DNA of 64,000 nt from Salinigranum marinum (lineage in GTDB: Archaea; Halobacteriota; Halobacteria; Halobacteriales; Haloferacaceae). Positions 16,730 through 25,718 of the stretch are shown piece by piece; within the stretch, counting starts at the first letter, position 1; every line of letters begins with the position of its first letter. Made by a program: the position numbers and the translations under genes. Where the stretch lies: assembly GCF_024228675.1 (NCBI RefSeq), contig NZ_CP100461.1, positions 248,001 through 312,000 on the forward strand, given 5' to 3'. Under the pieces are notes generated by a model, which was not told the origin of the DNA, searched no databases, and worked only from the letters and a program-made list of their open reading frames with translations.

Positions 16730-19128
16730 TACGATTCACCTCCGGGTCCAGTCTCGGACTCCTGGATGGCCGTCCAGATGACCTCGTCAGTGACCGGCAT
16801 ATTCACGTGATCGATGCCGAACGGTTCGAGAGCGTCGACAACCGCGTTCACGACCGCCGGCGGTGCCGCGAGCGTGCCAGCCTCTCCAACCCCCTTCACC
16901 CCGATCGGATTGTGCGGTGAGGGGGTGACCGTACTGTCCAGTTCGAGTTCCGGAACGGTGTTCGTCTTCGGGAGCCCATAGTCGAGAAGCGTCGCTGTTC
17001 GGATATTCCCGCGGTCATCGTAGACGGCCGCCTCCGATCGCGCCTGTCCGATGCCCTGTGCGACCCCGCCTTGCACCTGCCCCTCGACGATCTGGGGGTT
17101 GATCTGTTCACCGCAGTCATCGACTCCCACGTATCGCACGAACTCGAGTTCGCCCGTCGCAGGATCGATCTCGACGACAGCGATGTGTGTTCCGAAGGGG
17201 AACGTGAGGTTCTCGGGATCATAAAAAGAGGTCTCCTCAAGCCCCGGTTCCATCTCGTCGGGCAGGTCGTGCCCGAGATACGCCTCCGCGGCAATCTCTT
17301 GGATAGTCATCGAGCGATCCGGTGCCCCAGTCACGGCGAACGCACCGTCCTCGAAATCGATATCTTCGAGCTGGACCTCCAGTTGGTGTGCCGCGATCTT
17401 CCGACCTTTCTCGACGACTTTGTCTGCTCCCCGGGCGACGGCGCCTCCACCGACCGGCCCACTCCGGGAGGCGTAGGTTCCTTGCCCGTGTGCAATCTGA
17501 TCGGTATCGCCTTCGACCACTTCGACGTCGTCGTACGGGACCCCGAGTTTGTCCGCGACGATCTGGGCGAAGGTGGTCTCGTGTCCCTGTCCGTGGCCGG
17601 ATGTCCCACAGAACGCCGTCACGGTGCCCGAGGGATGGACACGAATCGTGCTGTTCTCCCAGTAGCCACTTTGCGCTCCGAGCATCCCGCAGATCGCCGA
17701 GGGGCCGAGCCCAGACATTTCAATGAACGAGGCGACGCCGATCCCCAGATAGCGCCCTTCCTCTCGGAGTTTCGCTTGCCGGCCGCGTAACGCCTCGTAG
17801 TCGACCATCTCGAGCGCTCTGTCCAGTGCTGGCTCGTAGTCGCCACTGTCGTACAGCATCCCGGTGACCGTCTCGAACGGGAACTCGTCCGCCGAGATGA
17901 AGTTCCGTCGGCGGATTTCGACCGGGTCGATCCCCAGTTCCGTCGCGGCCGTCTTCATGAGCCGTTCGAGCAGGTGTGTGGCGTCGGTGAGGTTCGCCCC
18001 GCGGTACGCGTCTACGGGTGCGGCGTTCGTGAGGACGCCCCGAATCCGACAGTGAGCCGCATTGAGATCGTACGGCCCGGACAACACGCCCCAGTACTCG
18101 TCCGTTGGGAGTGCGGGGAGCAGACAGGAGACGTAGGCACCGAGGTCGACGTGGCCGGTCACCCGGACCGCCCGGACGGTCCCGTCGTCGTCGATAGCGA
18201 GTTCCCCCTCCTGTGCTAACCCCCGACCGTGAGCGTCGGTTTGACTGGCTTCGGACCGTGGCGCAATCCACTTCACCGGCCGTTCGAGGTACATCGCGAG
18301 CCAAGCGGTGATCGCCTCGTCGGCGTAGTGGTAGATCTTGCTCCCGAACCCCCCGCCGACATCGGGTGCGACGACCTGGATTTTGTGCTCCGGATAATCC
18401 AGCACCCGTGAGAGGAGGCTCCGATGCAAGTGCGGGTTCTGGCTCGTCATCTGCAGTTCGAGTTTCCCGCTTGACCCCGAGTAGGTCGCGAGCGCACCAC
18501 GGGTTTCGATCGATGTCGGGAGGATGCGTTGGCTCGGGAGCTCGACGCTGAATGTGTGGTCGGCCGCCTCGAACTGCTCATCGGTCGCCTCTGCATCACC
18601 TTCCTCCCAATCGAAGACCACGTTATCAGGCGCTTCGTCGTGGAGCGTCGGAGCGTCCGCTTCCATGGCGTCGAAGGGGCTCACAACGGCGTCGAGCGGC
18701 TCGTAGTCAACGTGGATCTGGTCACGTGCGTTGTATGCCGTGTACCGGTCTTCCGCGATGACGACCGCGATCGATTCGCCCTGATACCGCGCTCGGTCCC
18801 CCACGATGACGCGCTTCCAGAACGCCTCTGGGATCTCGAAGTCGGTGAAGTGCCAGATGACTGGTATATGTCCCGGAGTCGGCAGCGCTGCAGCCTCGAA
18901 ATCCTCGGCGGTCAGGACATCGATGACCCCCTCGACTTCCTCCGCACGACTGGTGTCGATGTCGTTGATCTTGGCGTGGCCGTGTTGACTGCGAAGGATC
19001 GCGATATGGCACATCCCCGGCTCTTCTAGGTCGTCGACGTAGCCCGCATCGCCCGTGATTAGCTCGGGGTCTTCTTTTCGCTCGACCGTTTTTCCGAAGT
19101 ACTTGCCTGCGGGGGCCGTCTCACTCAT
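16729..19128 (-). CDS. coxL: Molybdenum hydroxylase large (molybdopterin) subunit, CoxL family
   Basis: Starts at MSETAPAGKYFG, fixed by an eight-base overlap with the small-subunit gene; 799 residues. Molybdopterin-binding motifs are VGGGFGSK (about residue 265), GQGHETTFAQIV, TYASRSGPVGGGA and the catalytic Glu in GVKGVGEAGT (about 749). The active-site loop reads AYRGANL at about 374. True CO dehydrogenases (form I) have AYxCSFR and form II proteins AYRGAGR, so this enzyme lacks the Cu-binding Cys and even the form II Arg. It is probably an aldehyde, purine or other heterocycle hydroxylase. Symbol marks family, not CO oxidation. Confidence 0.85.
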   Translation of the reverse strand: MSETAPAGKYFGKTVERKEDPELITGDAGYVDDLEEPGMCHIAILRSQHGHAKINDIDTSRAEEVEGVIDVLTAEDFEAAALPTPGHIPVIWHFTDFEIPEAFWKRVIVGDRARYQGESIAVVIAEDRYTAYNARDQIHVDYEPLDAVVSPFDAMEADAPTLHDEAPDNVVFDWEEGDAEATDEQFEAADHTFSVELPSQRILPTSIETRGALATYSGSSGKLELQMTSQNPHLHRSLLSRVLDYPEHKIQVVAPDVGGGFGSKIYHYADEAITAWLAMYLERPVKWIAPRSEASQTDAHGRGLAQEGELAIDDDGTVRAVRVTGHVDLGAYVSCLLPALPTDEYWGVLSGPYDLNAAHCRIRGVLTNAAPVDAYRGANLTDATHLLERLMKTAATELGIDPVEIRRRNFISADEFPFETVTGMLYDSGDYEPALDRALEMVDYEALRGRQAKLREEGRYLGIGVASFIEMSGLGPSAICGMLGAQSGYWENSTIRVHPSGTVTAFCGTSGHGQGHETTFAQIVADKLGVPYDDVEVVEGDTDQIAHGQGTYASRSGPVGGGAVARGADKVVEKGRKIAAHQLEVQLEDIDFEDGAFAVTGAPDRSMTIQEIAAEAYLGHDLPDEMEPGLEETSFYDPENLTFPFGTHIAVVEIDPATGELEFVRYVGVDDCGEQINPQIVEGQVQGGVAQGIGQARSEAAVYDDRGNIRTATLLDYGLPKTNTVPELELDSTVTPSPHNPIGVKGVGEAGTLAAPPAVVNAVVDALEPFGIDHVNMPVTDEVIWTAIQESETGPGGES

Positions 19129-19609
19129 GGCTGCCTCCCGAGTGCATCTTTTCCGCTGCCGATTCGACCGCGTTGACGATGTTTTGATAGCCGGTGCATC
19201 GACAGAGATTACCCTCGAGCCCGTCACGGATCTCCTCGCGAGTCGGATCCGGGTTTTGTTTCAAGAGATCGACTGCGGTCATCATCATCCCCGGCGTGCA
19301 GTAGCCACACTGGAGACCGTGTTCCTGACTGAATCCCTCCTGAATTGGATGCAGTTCTCCATTGGTTTTCAGTCCCTCGACGGTCTCGATCTCGGCTCCG
19401 TCCGCCTGCATAGTGAGGAGTGTGCAGGATTTCACCGGTTTCCCATCCATCAAGACGGTGCAGGCACCGCAAACACCGCTTTCACAGCCGATGTTCGTGC
19501 CCGTGTAGCCCAGTTCCCCGCGTAACGTATGCACCAGCAATCGACTCGGCTCGATGCTGATCTCGTGCTCGTTCCCATTAACCGTCAGAGAAACGTCTTC
19601 GCGTCGCAT
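19121..19609 (-). CDS. coxS: Molybdenum hydroxylase small [2Fe-2S] subunit
   Basis: A 162-residue protein with both iron-sulfur clusters. The plant-type ferredoxin motif is CESGVCGACTVLMDGKPVKSC (first Cys at about residue 42) and the helical-domain motif is CGYCTPGMMM with CRCTGYQN (about 100-140). It is normal in length and composition for the CoxS/XdhC family and carries electrons from the Mo centre to FAD. It is the first gene of the operon; the AT-rich region just upstream of 19609 (about 19620-19660) should hold the promoter. Confidence 0.9.
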   Translation of the reverse strand: MRREDVSLTVNGNEHEISIEPSRLLVHTLRGELGYTGTNIGCESGVCGACTVLMDGKPVKSCTLLTMQADGAEIETVEGLKTNGELHPIQEGFSQEHGLQCGYCTPGMMMTAVDLLKQNPDPTREEIRDGLEGNLCRCTGYQNIVNAVESAAEKMHSGGSHE

Positions 19610-19858
19610 AATTCGTGCTACACAACTTCAAGCATACAGATATAGATTCCGACGCCGGTGTACAATTTTACAGTAAGTGTTCGGTTCGAGTCTGTTTTGA
19701 GCACTTATAAAGAGAATATGTTTCGAGAATATTAGTTCACCACGTCTGAAGTCTATCACCGTACGTGGAGAACCTGATCCGTTGACGACCGACTCTCATC
19801 CCCAGTGCGCGCTTCGAAGAATATCTCACGAACGCACTTCAGGAGACTGCTGATTCGT

Positions 19859-20296
19859 TCAGGAGTCGAACTCGTCCCAGACTGCTCCCGTTCGTTCGTA
19901 CACCCACGGAGCAACGACTCGAGAGATCACCGCCCACAGTTCGGGCGGGTACTCCCGATTCTCACCGTCTTCGTGACGAGCCTCCGGCGGTGCGTGAAAA
20001 TGCTCTCGCGTGTAGTCCTCACTGTCGTGTCTGTCCCATCGGCACAGCCACGTCTCACCGTGATGATCTTCGACGTATGAGATGTGGAAGTCCCCGTTCG
20101 TGTACGACTGCACCTCGATGTATGCGTCCGAAATGTACTTTGGAGGGTAGTACTGCCGTTCGAGGGAGACGATAGCCGAGTCGGGTCGGTTCGCCGGAAA
20201 CACCGTCGTACTCGTGACCCACGATTCGGACGCCAGCACCGACGCGAGTTCGCGGAGGAGCGCCCGGTTCGGTGTTCGGTCGCGCTGGCCGTCCAC
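19859..20296 (-). CDS. Partner protein of HTH module 1 (TumE-like pattern)
   Basis: A 145-residue acidic protein starting two bases after the upstream regulator stop. The central part reads FHISYVEDHHGETWLCRWDRHD, then EHFHAPPEA. An alternation of Tyr, Trp-x-x-His and a late His-Phe-His-Pro-Pro recurs in the partners at 27.1-27.6 kb and 36.1-36.5 kb. The pattern recalls DUF6516/TumE toxins, but this is a judgement by eye. The order regulator then partner, with no gap, is the same in all three modules, so the pair is likely a functional unit, possibly toxin-antitoxin. Confidence 0.6.
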   Translation of the reverse strand: MDGQRDRTPNRALLRELASVLASESWVTSTTVFPANRPDSAIVSLERQYYPPKYISDAYIEVQSYTNGDFHISYVEDHHGETWLCRWDRHDSEDYTREHFHAPPEARHEDGENREYPPELWAVISRVVAPWVYERTGAVWDEFDS

Positions 20297-20298
20297 CG

Positions 20299-20829
20299 TC
20301 AGGCGACCCCTTCGTCGACGGGATTATCCCGTCGGGAGCGCCGGAGATCACGAATCTCTCTGCGAATCGCGGCCCAGTTGTTCAGGTCCAACCAGACCGT
20401 TTCGGCGTCGCCATACTCTCCGTACTCCAGCGGGTCGATTTTATTGGGCTTCTCGACATCGTACGTGTCCCGATACGCTTCGTCTTCGGAGAGCAGTTCA
20501 CCGAGTCGGTTTCGGTACTCGTCGTCGTCCAGTTCCGAGAGTCGATTGAGTCGCCGCCACTCGAAGTACGACTCGTTCCGCTCAAACGTCTCCGGGTTTT
20601 CAGTCACCCGCCTCAACACGCCGATGTCTGCGAGTCGTCGCAGATGCCGCCGGGCCGAGTTCTTCGAACAGTCTGCTCGCTCTGCAACCTCCACAACACG
20701 AGTTGGGGTGTTGAGTTCGAGTGCGGTCCGGTACACTCGTTCGTCTGCCGGAGCGTTGTCGAGTCGTTCACCGAGGTCTTCGGAGAAGTCCGAGGAGGGC
20801 GGACCACGTTCGTCGTCGGAGGCGTTCAT
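20299..20829 (-). CDS. Winged-helix regulator of module 1 (DUF7342-like)
   Basis: A 176-residue protein; ATG at 20829 is preferred to the GTG two codons earlier. A winged helix covers about residues 30-85, with RVVEVAERADCSKNSARRHL as helix-turn-helix and LRRVTENPETFERN as wing. A charged helical tail (ELLSEDEAYRDTYDVEKP, AAIRREIRDLRRSRRD) probably dimerises. Paralogous regulators occur at 26.5 and 35.5 kb. It likely represses its own two-gene operon; an AT-rich element lies at about 20840-20865. Confidence 0.7.
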   Translation of the reverse strand: MNASDDERGPPSSDFSEDLGERLDNAPADERVYRTALELNTPTRVVEVAERADCSKNSARRHLRRLADIGVLRRVTENPETFERNESYFEWRRLNRLSELDDDEYRNRLGELLSEDEAYRDTYDVEKPNKIDPLEYGEYGDAETVWLDLNNWAAIRREIRDLRRSRRDNPVDEGVA

Positions 20830-21113
20830 GAGCACTAGTACAGAATACTGATGAATATAATTAGCGCTCGTTCATAGATATGATCGATAGTCGATCAGGA
20901 TGAAACAAGAGAGACGACGACTGGGTAGACGTCGTCGAGGTACTTTCGCCGCTGTTCCACCTTCTCGCGCTCACACCTTGTTCAGGAACAGTGTACTGAA
21001 CGTCAAGAAGAAATCCAGCACTGGTTAGAGTTCACAGCCACTCCCCATCCTCTGAAACGTCTCATTCCTCCCGAGTAGGAACTTTGAGGGAGGCGACAAG
21101 AGAGTAGAAAATC

Positions 21114-21398
21114 ATGAGTCCGACCGTCCACGAGGTTCGGAACGCGATTCGAGCGGCGACGGGCCGCTTCGAACGGGAGTTCGAGGCATCGTTCACGAAG
21201 GAAGAACTGCAGGCGATCTGTGAGGCACTCACGATCAGTGTCGACGAGGCGGGACGTCCGTCAGCGACGCGGATGCGTCAACAAATCCGGGCGCAGGTCG
21301 GCATCGCGGAGTCGCTGGAGACGGCAGACGACTCCACGTTCCGGAAAGCCGAACTCCAAGCGATCGCTGACGGGGTCGGGGCGTCGTCCGAGCCGTAG
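21114..21398 (+). CDS. Conserved hypothetical small protein
   Basis: A 94-residue helical protein with two similar halves: about residues 5-40 (VRNAIRAATGRFERE, FTKEELQAICEAL) and 50-90 (MRQQIRAQVGIAESL, FRKAELQAIADGV). The internal repeat 'F.K.ELQAI' suggests a duplicated helical hairpin. No family recognised. A likely promoter lies in the 280-base gap to the divergent module 1. Confidence 0.6.
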   Translation: MSPTVHEVRNAIRAATGRFEREFEASFTKEELQAICEALTISVDEAGRPSATRMRQQIRAQVGIAESLETADDSTFRKAELQAIADGVGASSEP

Positions 21399-21559
21399 TC
21401 TCCCTCTCTCGATCGATTTGCCTGCTGTGAGTCTCGATACGATTACCTCGGGTGCGAGCGCATTCGCCTGCTCAAGCCGCCCCCTCGATGAACCAGTGTC
21501 TCCGATTACTACTCGGTCTCTGTCAGTAACGGCGTGATCGATACAGAGGGTGAGTCGAC

Positions 21560-21751
21560 TCAGCAGCAGTCGCTACCAGCGTCGCAGACCTCGCCGTACT
21601 CGAGTCCGGTCGCCTCGTTGATGGCTTCGGTGCACTCTACGAGGACCGACTCGAACTCGGACCGCGTCGACTCCGACTGCAGCGTCTGGAGTGTCTTCCC
21701 CAGGGTGTCGGCAGCCGTCAAGACGTCCTCGTCAGGAGTACTCAACAGCAC
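21560..21751 (-). CDS. Small Cys-tailed protein of the ars locus
   Basis: A 63-residue acidic helical protein that ends in YGEVCDAGSDCC. The three Cys in the last eight residues, two of them adjacent, would suit soft-metal or metalloid binding. It starts with GTG and overlaps the end of the YlbF-like gene by ten bases, so it was the last gene of an arsD-arsA-ylbF-like operon. No family recognised. The function (As or Sb sequestration or delivery) is inferred from context and the Cys tail only. Confidence 0.6.
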   Translation of the reverse strand: MLLSTPDEDVLTAADTLGKTLQTLQSESTRSEFESVLVECTEAINEATGLEYGEVCDAGSDCC

Positions 21752-22089
21752 CCACCTCCGCGCGACTGTGCGAATTCCTGACCGATTCGTTCGCTGATGA
21801 CGTCGTTGGTCTGTTCGAGGAGGGCGACGAGTTCTGCCCGCGCGTCTCGGTGCTCTTGGATTGTCTCGTTGTTTTCAATTTCGGTCTGGAGGTCTCGCAA
21901 CTCACTCATGACTGCGGGGTCGAATTCGCCGTCCTGCAGCGCGTCCTGCTTCTGTTGGTACGTCTCGAGCAACTCGATCGACTCGGAATCTGCTTCGAGT
22001 TCCTGCTGGGCCTCCACGAACCGCTGGTACGTCTCGGAGTCGCAGAGCGTCTCGAGGTGCTCCGTTGAATGCCGACGCTGTCTGCGGAT
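21742..22089 (-). pseudogene. YlbF-like protein with CC tail, 3' part, split by IS insertion
   Basis: A frame continuous with EHLETLCDSETYQRFVEA (reading from about 22065) and continuing to the stop at 21742. It shows the YlbF/YmcA helical pattern (ELRDLQTEIENNETIQEH) and ends RGGGCC. It has no own start except an internal GTG at 22017. The missing 5' end is found at 23162-23230, on the other side of the IS5-type element, starting MSESRTEAPAVETKLQ. The intact gene would encode about 130-140 residues. In Bacillus YlbF-type proteins assist RNA processing; the CC tail here points to a metal-related role. Confidence 0.6.
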
Positions 22090-22130
22090 TATATCGTTGA
22101 TTTCAGGGGAATTGGACGCCGTCGGGCGGT

Positions 22131-22946
22131 ATGGGACGTCTCAGGAACCTTGCACAGACGTTTCAGGAGTTCGCCACGAGCCACGTTGAGGAACCGGATG
22201 TACCCGACGTCGCCGACGGCGACGACGGGTACGACGACTCCACGAAGATCGCACTGCTCTTGCTCAAAGAAGAACTCAACAAACCCCTCAGGCAGTTCGA
22301 AGACTACCTGAACGAGATGCCCGGTATTCTCGACGTCTTCGGCCTTGAGAGATCTCCTGATTTCACGTCGTTCAGCGTGTGGGACAGAGAATTTCCGATG
22401 AAAGAGCTGCGCCGCCTGCTCCGCCGAAGCGCGGAGCAGGCGGGGCTGTCGGGAACTGCATCAATCGACGCCAGTGGCTTCCAGCGTGATCAAGCAAGCT
22501 CGCACTACCGCAATCGTGTCGGCTACTCGTTCAATGCGATGAAAACTACGCTGCTCGTCGATACGGAGTCACTTGCGGTTATGGACGCTCATTTCACGAC
22601 AAAGAAAGCCTATGACGGCCATATCGGGCTGCAGGTCTTTCGGCGGAACGCCGAAGACCTGCAGACGCTGCTGGCCGACAAGATGTACTCATGGAGCGAT
22701 CTCCGAGATGCCTGTCGTGAATCGTCAACGCGTCCAGTGATCAAACACTGCGAACAAAATGCGCTCAAGAAGGCTCACAACGCTCGAATTGACGACGAGG
22801 TCTACAACCAACGGTCGATGAGTGAAACAGTGTTTGCGATGCTAAAGGACGGCGGCGACGAGATCCGCTCCCGGAGCTGGCATGGCCAGTTCCGGGAGCT
22901 CACGCGCAAGTGCATCGTACATAACCTCGAGCAGGCGGCGAGTTAG
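22131..22946 (+). CDS. IS5-family transposase
   Basis: An intact 271-residue DDE transposase. The first Asp lies in SGTASIDASGFQRD (about residue 108), the second in DLQTLLADKMYSW (about 183) and the Glu in RSMSETVFAML (about 236). The N-terminal half has the helical IS5 region (KIALLLLKEELNKPLR). A decayed relative lies at 61.5-62.2 kb. The gene ends inside a perfect 12-base stem. Confidence 0.85.
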   Translation: MGRLRNLAQTFQEFATSHVEEPDVPDVADGDDGYDDSTKIALLLLKEELNKPLRQFEDYLNEMPGILDVFGLERSPDFTSFSVWDREFPMKELRRLLRRSAEQAGLSGTASIDASGFQRDQASSHYRNRVGYSFNAMKTTLLVDTESLAVMDAHFTTKKAYDGHIGLQVFRRNAEDLQTLLADKMYSWSDLRDACRESSTRPVIKHCEQNALKKAHNARIDDEVYNQRSMSETVFAMLKDGGDEIRSRSWHGQFRELTRKCIVHNLEQAAS

Positions 22947-22960
22947 GGCTCGCCGCCTGC
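22931..22960. terminator. Strong hairpin at the end of the IS5-type transposase gene
   Basis: gcaggcggcgag (22931-22942) pairs perfectly with ctcgccgcctgc (22949-22960) across a six-base loop that contains the stop codon. It may terminate transcription or shield the element from outside transcription. Confidence 0.5.
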
Positions 22961-23161
22961 TCTCCTTCTCCGGATGTATCCGAGAGAGGCATCGCCATCG
23001 TCCAGTTCATCCTTTGTGTGGTATCTTGTGAAACTGATGTTTTGATTACCGCGCAAGCAGGCTGAAATCGAATCGATTGATCTGAAAATCTGGCGAGGGA
23101 GCGTAGCTACTGGCGGAAAATTGCATGTCATAATTTTGATTCCGACGCTATCTTGCGTTCA

Positions 23162-23230
23162 ACACTGCATCTCGAGGAACGCCTGAAGCTTCGTCTCGAC
23201 GGCGGGCGCTTCGGTTCGACTCTCGCTCAC
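23162..23230 (-). pseudogene. 5' fragment of the split YlbF-like gene
   Basis: A GTG overlaps the arsA stop codon (GTGA) and opens a frame MSESRTEAPAVETKLQ, FLEMQC, which stops at the IS boundary. The coupling with arsA and the composition show it to be the start of the YlbF-like protein whose remainder lies at 21742-22089. Confidence 0.55.
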
Positions 23231-25161
23231 GACGCCGTCACCTCCTCGTGTTTCTCCTCACGGACGCCAGCCAAGCCAGCAATCACCGCACCGAACGAGC
23301 GGAGTTCGTCCAGCCCAACCGGTTCGTCTCGTCGAAGCGGTGCGAGCATCATCGGCGCGTCGAACCGGTCGCTGATCTCGTCGAGGTACCGTTCCTGCTG
23401 GGCACGACGGTTCTCGAAGAAGGCGTTGTCACCGTACTCCTGGGGAAGGAGGTAGTTTGCCACGACTAGCGAAGTCTCGATACCGACTTGATCGCGCAGG
23501 TCTTCCGCCGCCCGGTACGCTTCCATCATCGGTGTATACTCGGGGTACATGACGAACGCGAACGTGCTCTTGTCGGGGTTCTGCATCGTCTCGATCACGT
23601 CGTCGTACTTGCCTTCCTTCTCCGGTGCAGCCCCTTTCGTCAGCGACCCGAGGTCCATGAAGCCCTTCCAGTCCGACGGGAGTTCGAGCAGTCGGAGCGT
23701 GTGACCGGTTGGTGCGGTGTCGAAGACGACCACGTCGTACCCGTCTTCGTCGAAGTAGCTGACGAACTTCTCGAGCGCCGCCATCTCTTCGGCACACGGC
23801 GACTCCAGTTCTTCCTCGACGTTCTGGATTGCGGCGTCGACGTCGATGGCGTCGTCGTCTCGCTCCTCGTACATCTCGGTGACGTGGTCGAGAACGTTCG
23901 TCCGGTACTCCTCGAGCGCCTCCTCCTGATCGATACGGGCCGCGTCGAGGTTCTCCTGCCCGACCGACGTGGGGTCGTGACCGACCGGTTCCTCGAAGAT
24001 ATCTTCCAAGTGGGCTGCCGGGTCGGTCGTCACGACGAGCGTCTCGTAGCCTCCTTCGGCGAGTGCGGTCGCCGTCGTCGAGGCGATAGTGCTCTTTCCG
24101 ACGCCGCCCTTCCCAGTGAAAAAGAGGTACCGTGTCCCGTCGACCGGTTTCAATTGTTCTGCAACGGCATCGGGGTCGGTGAGTTTATTCAGGTCCACCG
24201 CACGCCCGTCCGTCGTCGCGTCGGGTGCTGTCCCGACATCGACGGTGGCGTCCTCACCGTCGTAGAGGACACCGCCGACGTCCGAGAGCAGGTCGAGCCC
24301 GGTGATCTCGCCCGGCTGGAGCGGATAGGTCGCGAGGGCCTGTTCGTCGAACGTCGCGGCGACGCGGTCGATGACCGACTGTTCGTCCGCGCGCTTCCCC
24401 TCGAAGAAGGGGTCTTCACAGACCGACTCCGGAAGATAGCCGTTGACGACGAGCAGCTGAGATTCGATTCCAAGGTCGGCGAGGTCTGCGGCACTCCGTT
24501 CGACCTCGTCGATCGAAGAGGCTTCGGGCTTGCCGACGAAGGCGAACGAGGTTCGGTCCTCGTCTTGGAGCGTCTCTATGGCACGCTCGTAATCGGCTTT
24601 CTTGTCCTCCATGGAGGCTGCTGGACCGATACACGTCGACCCGCCCTTTTCGAGTTCCGCGTTCCAGTCAGAAGGGAGTTCCATCAGGCGGATGGTGTGT
24701 CCGGTCGGTGCAGTGTCGAAGACGACGACATCGTATTCAGGGCTGTCCATGAAGTCGACGAAATTGTCGAAGGCGGCGATCTCCTCGACACATGGACTGT
24801 TGAGTTGCTCCTCGACTGTTTCGAGGTGCTCGTCGTCGAGCAGTTGCCGCATCGGCTCGATCGTCTCCTGGCGGTACTCCTCTGCGGCGGCGTCCGGGTC
24901 GATTTCGATGGCCGAGAGGTTTTCGACCTCGTCGATTCCCGTAACCTCGTGACCAATGTTCTGGCCAAAGATGTCGGAGAGATTCGGCGCTGGGTCGGTC
25001 GTCACCAGCAGTGTGTCGTAGCCGTTGTCGGCCAGCCAGGTCGCAGTCGCACAGCTGACGGTACTCTTGCCGACGCCGCCTTTTCCGCTGAAGAAGACGA
25101 ACTCAGTCGCTTCGTCCGTCGGTTCGACGACCGCGCGGGCGTCGGTCAGTGTGGCGGTCAT
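23227..25161 (-). CDS. arsA: Arsenite/antimonite efflux ATPase ArsA
   Basis: A 644-residue protein with two homologous ATPase halves. P-loops GKGGVGKST lie at about residues 26-34 and 348-356. DTAPTGHT signal-transduction motifs occur in both halves. Metalloid-site Cys candidates are in NSPCVEEI and GSTCIGP in half 1, and ESPCAEEM in half 2. It starts at MTATLTDARAVV; the longer frame reads through arsD in another frame. In bacteria ArsA energises the ArsB pump and receives As(III) from ArsD; no arsB is in this window. ATGA overlap with arsD shows an operon. Confidence 0.92.
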   Translation of the reverse strand: MTATLTDARAVVEPTDEATEFVFFSGKGGVGKSTVSCATATWLADNGYDTLLVTTDPAPNLSDIFGQNIGHEVTGIDEVENLSAIEIDPDAAAEEYRQETIEPMRQLLDDEHLETVEEQLNSPCVEEIAAFDNFVDFMDSPEYDVVVFDTAPTGHTIRLMELPSDWNAELEKGGSTCIGPAASMEDKKADYERAIETLQDEDRTSFAFVGKPEASSIDEVERSAADLADLGIESQLLVVNGYLPESVCEDPFFEGKRADEQSVIDRVAATFDEQALATYPLQPGEITGLDLLSDVGGVLYDGEDATVDVGTAPDATTDGRAVDLNKLTDPDAVAEQLKPVDGTRYLFFTGKGGVGKSTIASTTATALAEGGYETLVVTTDPAAHLEDIFEEPVGHDPTSVGQENLDAARIDQEEALEEYRTNVLDHVTEMYEERDDDAIDVDAAIQNVEEELESPCAEEMAALEKFVSYFDEDGYDVVVFDTAPTGHTLRLLELPSDWKGFMDLGSLTKGAAPEKEGKYDDVIETMQNPDKSTFAFVMYPEYTPMMEAYRAAEDLRDQVGIETSLVVANYLLPQEYGDNAFFENRRAQQERYLDEISDRFDAPMMLAPLRRDEPVGLDELRSFGAVIAGLAGVREEKHEEVTAS

Positions 25162-25493
25162 CGCGAGGCCTCCTGGGGCTGCGTGTGGTCTTCGAGGATG
25201 GATTCGAGTTCGTCGTAGCCGAGATACTCGGACTTTCCGACGATTTCGTCGTCGACGACCGTGATGGGGAGAATCGACGGTCCGTGCGCTTCGACGAGGT
25301 CGGCGATACGCTGTGTCTGGAGGAACTGGTCGATGTCGTGTTGCATGTTCGCTCGCGAGACGTCGACGTCTTCGAACGCCGCCTCTAACTGGTCGAGGGC
25401 GGCGCTGACTTCGACGAGTTCGTCGTCCGGGTCGGGTCCGCAGACGCCGGTGGAACAACACATCGCTTCTTCGTACAGGGTGAGTTCGGTCAT
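25158..25493 (-). CDS. arsD: Arsenic metallochaperone ArsD
   Basis: A 111-residue protein with the essential CC pair in YEEAMCCSTGVCGPD (residues 12, 13 and 18, exactly the E. coli ArsD positions) and a thioredoxin-like fold (LPITVVDDEIVGKSEYLGYDE). It delivers As(III)/Sb(III) to ArsA and may also act as a weak repressor. It is the first gene of the leftward operon arsD-arsA-ylbF-like-Cys tail. Confidence 0.92.
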   Translation of the reverse strand: MTELTLYEEAMCCSTGVCGPDPDDELVEVSAALDQLEAAFEDVDVSRANMQHDIDQFLQTQRIADLVEAHGPSILPITVVDDEIVGKSEYLGYDELESILEDHTQPQEASR

Positions 25494-25718
25494 TGCTGAC
25501 AGTGAGTCGCTCGTTCAATTGTTTTGATACATGACGGGACCATGGAGTGGACAGTGGGCAGATATTTTCTCAAGTACATCTGAAGATTTGTTCAACTAAC
25601 TGTTAAGCCCTTTGCTTTGGATTCTTCTCGTCTGTCATGACCGGAACGGCCTGAAAGACGAGAAATAGGACGATAGCGACTCTACACAGATGTTCTTCTG
25701 GGTCAGCGTCCGGACGAT

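Larger units (their letters stand above)
22090..23160 (+). mobile_element. IS5-type insertion sequence inside the ylbF-like gene
   Basis: The element carries one transposase gene and separates two halves of a reading frame that fit together. The exact ends could not be fixed: ttgaatgcc at the left and gcgttcaa at the right are possible short terminal inverted repeats. The limits given are therefore approximate. Confidence 0.6.

Noticed and set aside
16729-19609. Assignment of the S-L-M operon as carbon monoxide dehydrogenase
   Set aside because: The large-subunit active-site loop lacks the Cys needed for the Mo-Cu site.
23227-25518. Longer ArsA start at 25518
   Set aside because: The extra 119 residues are a shadow of arsD in another frame and are Arg-rich; the ATGA overlap at 25158-25161 fixes the start.
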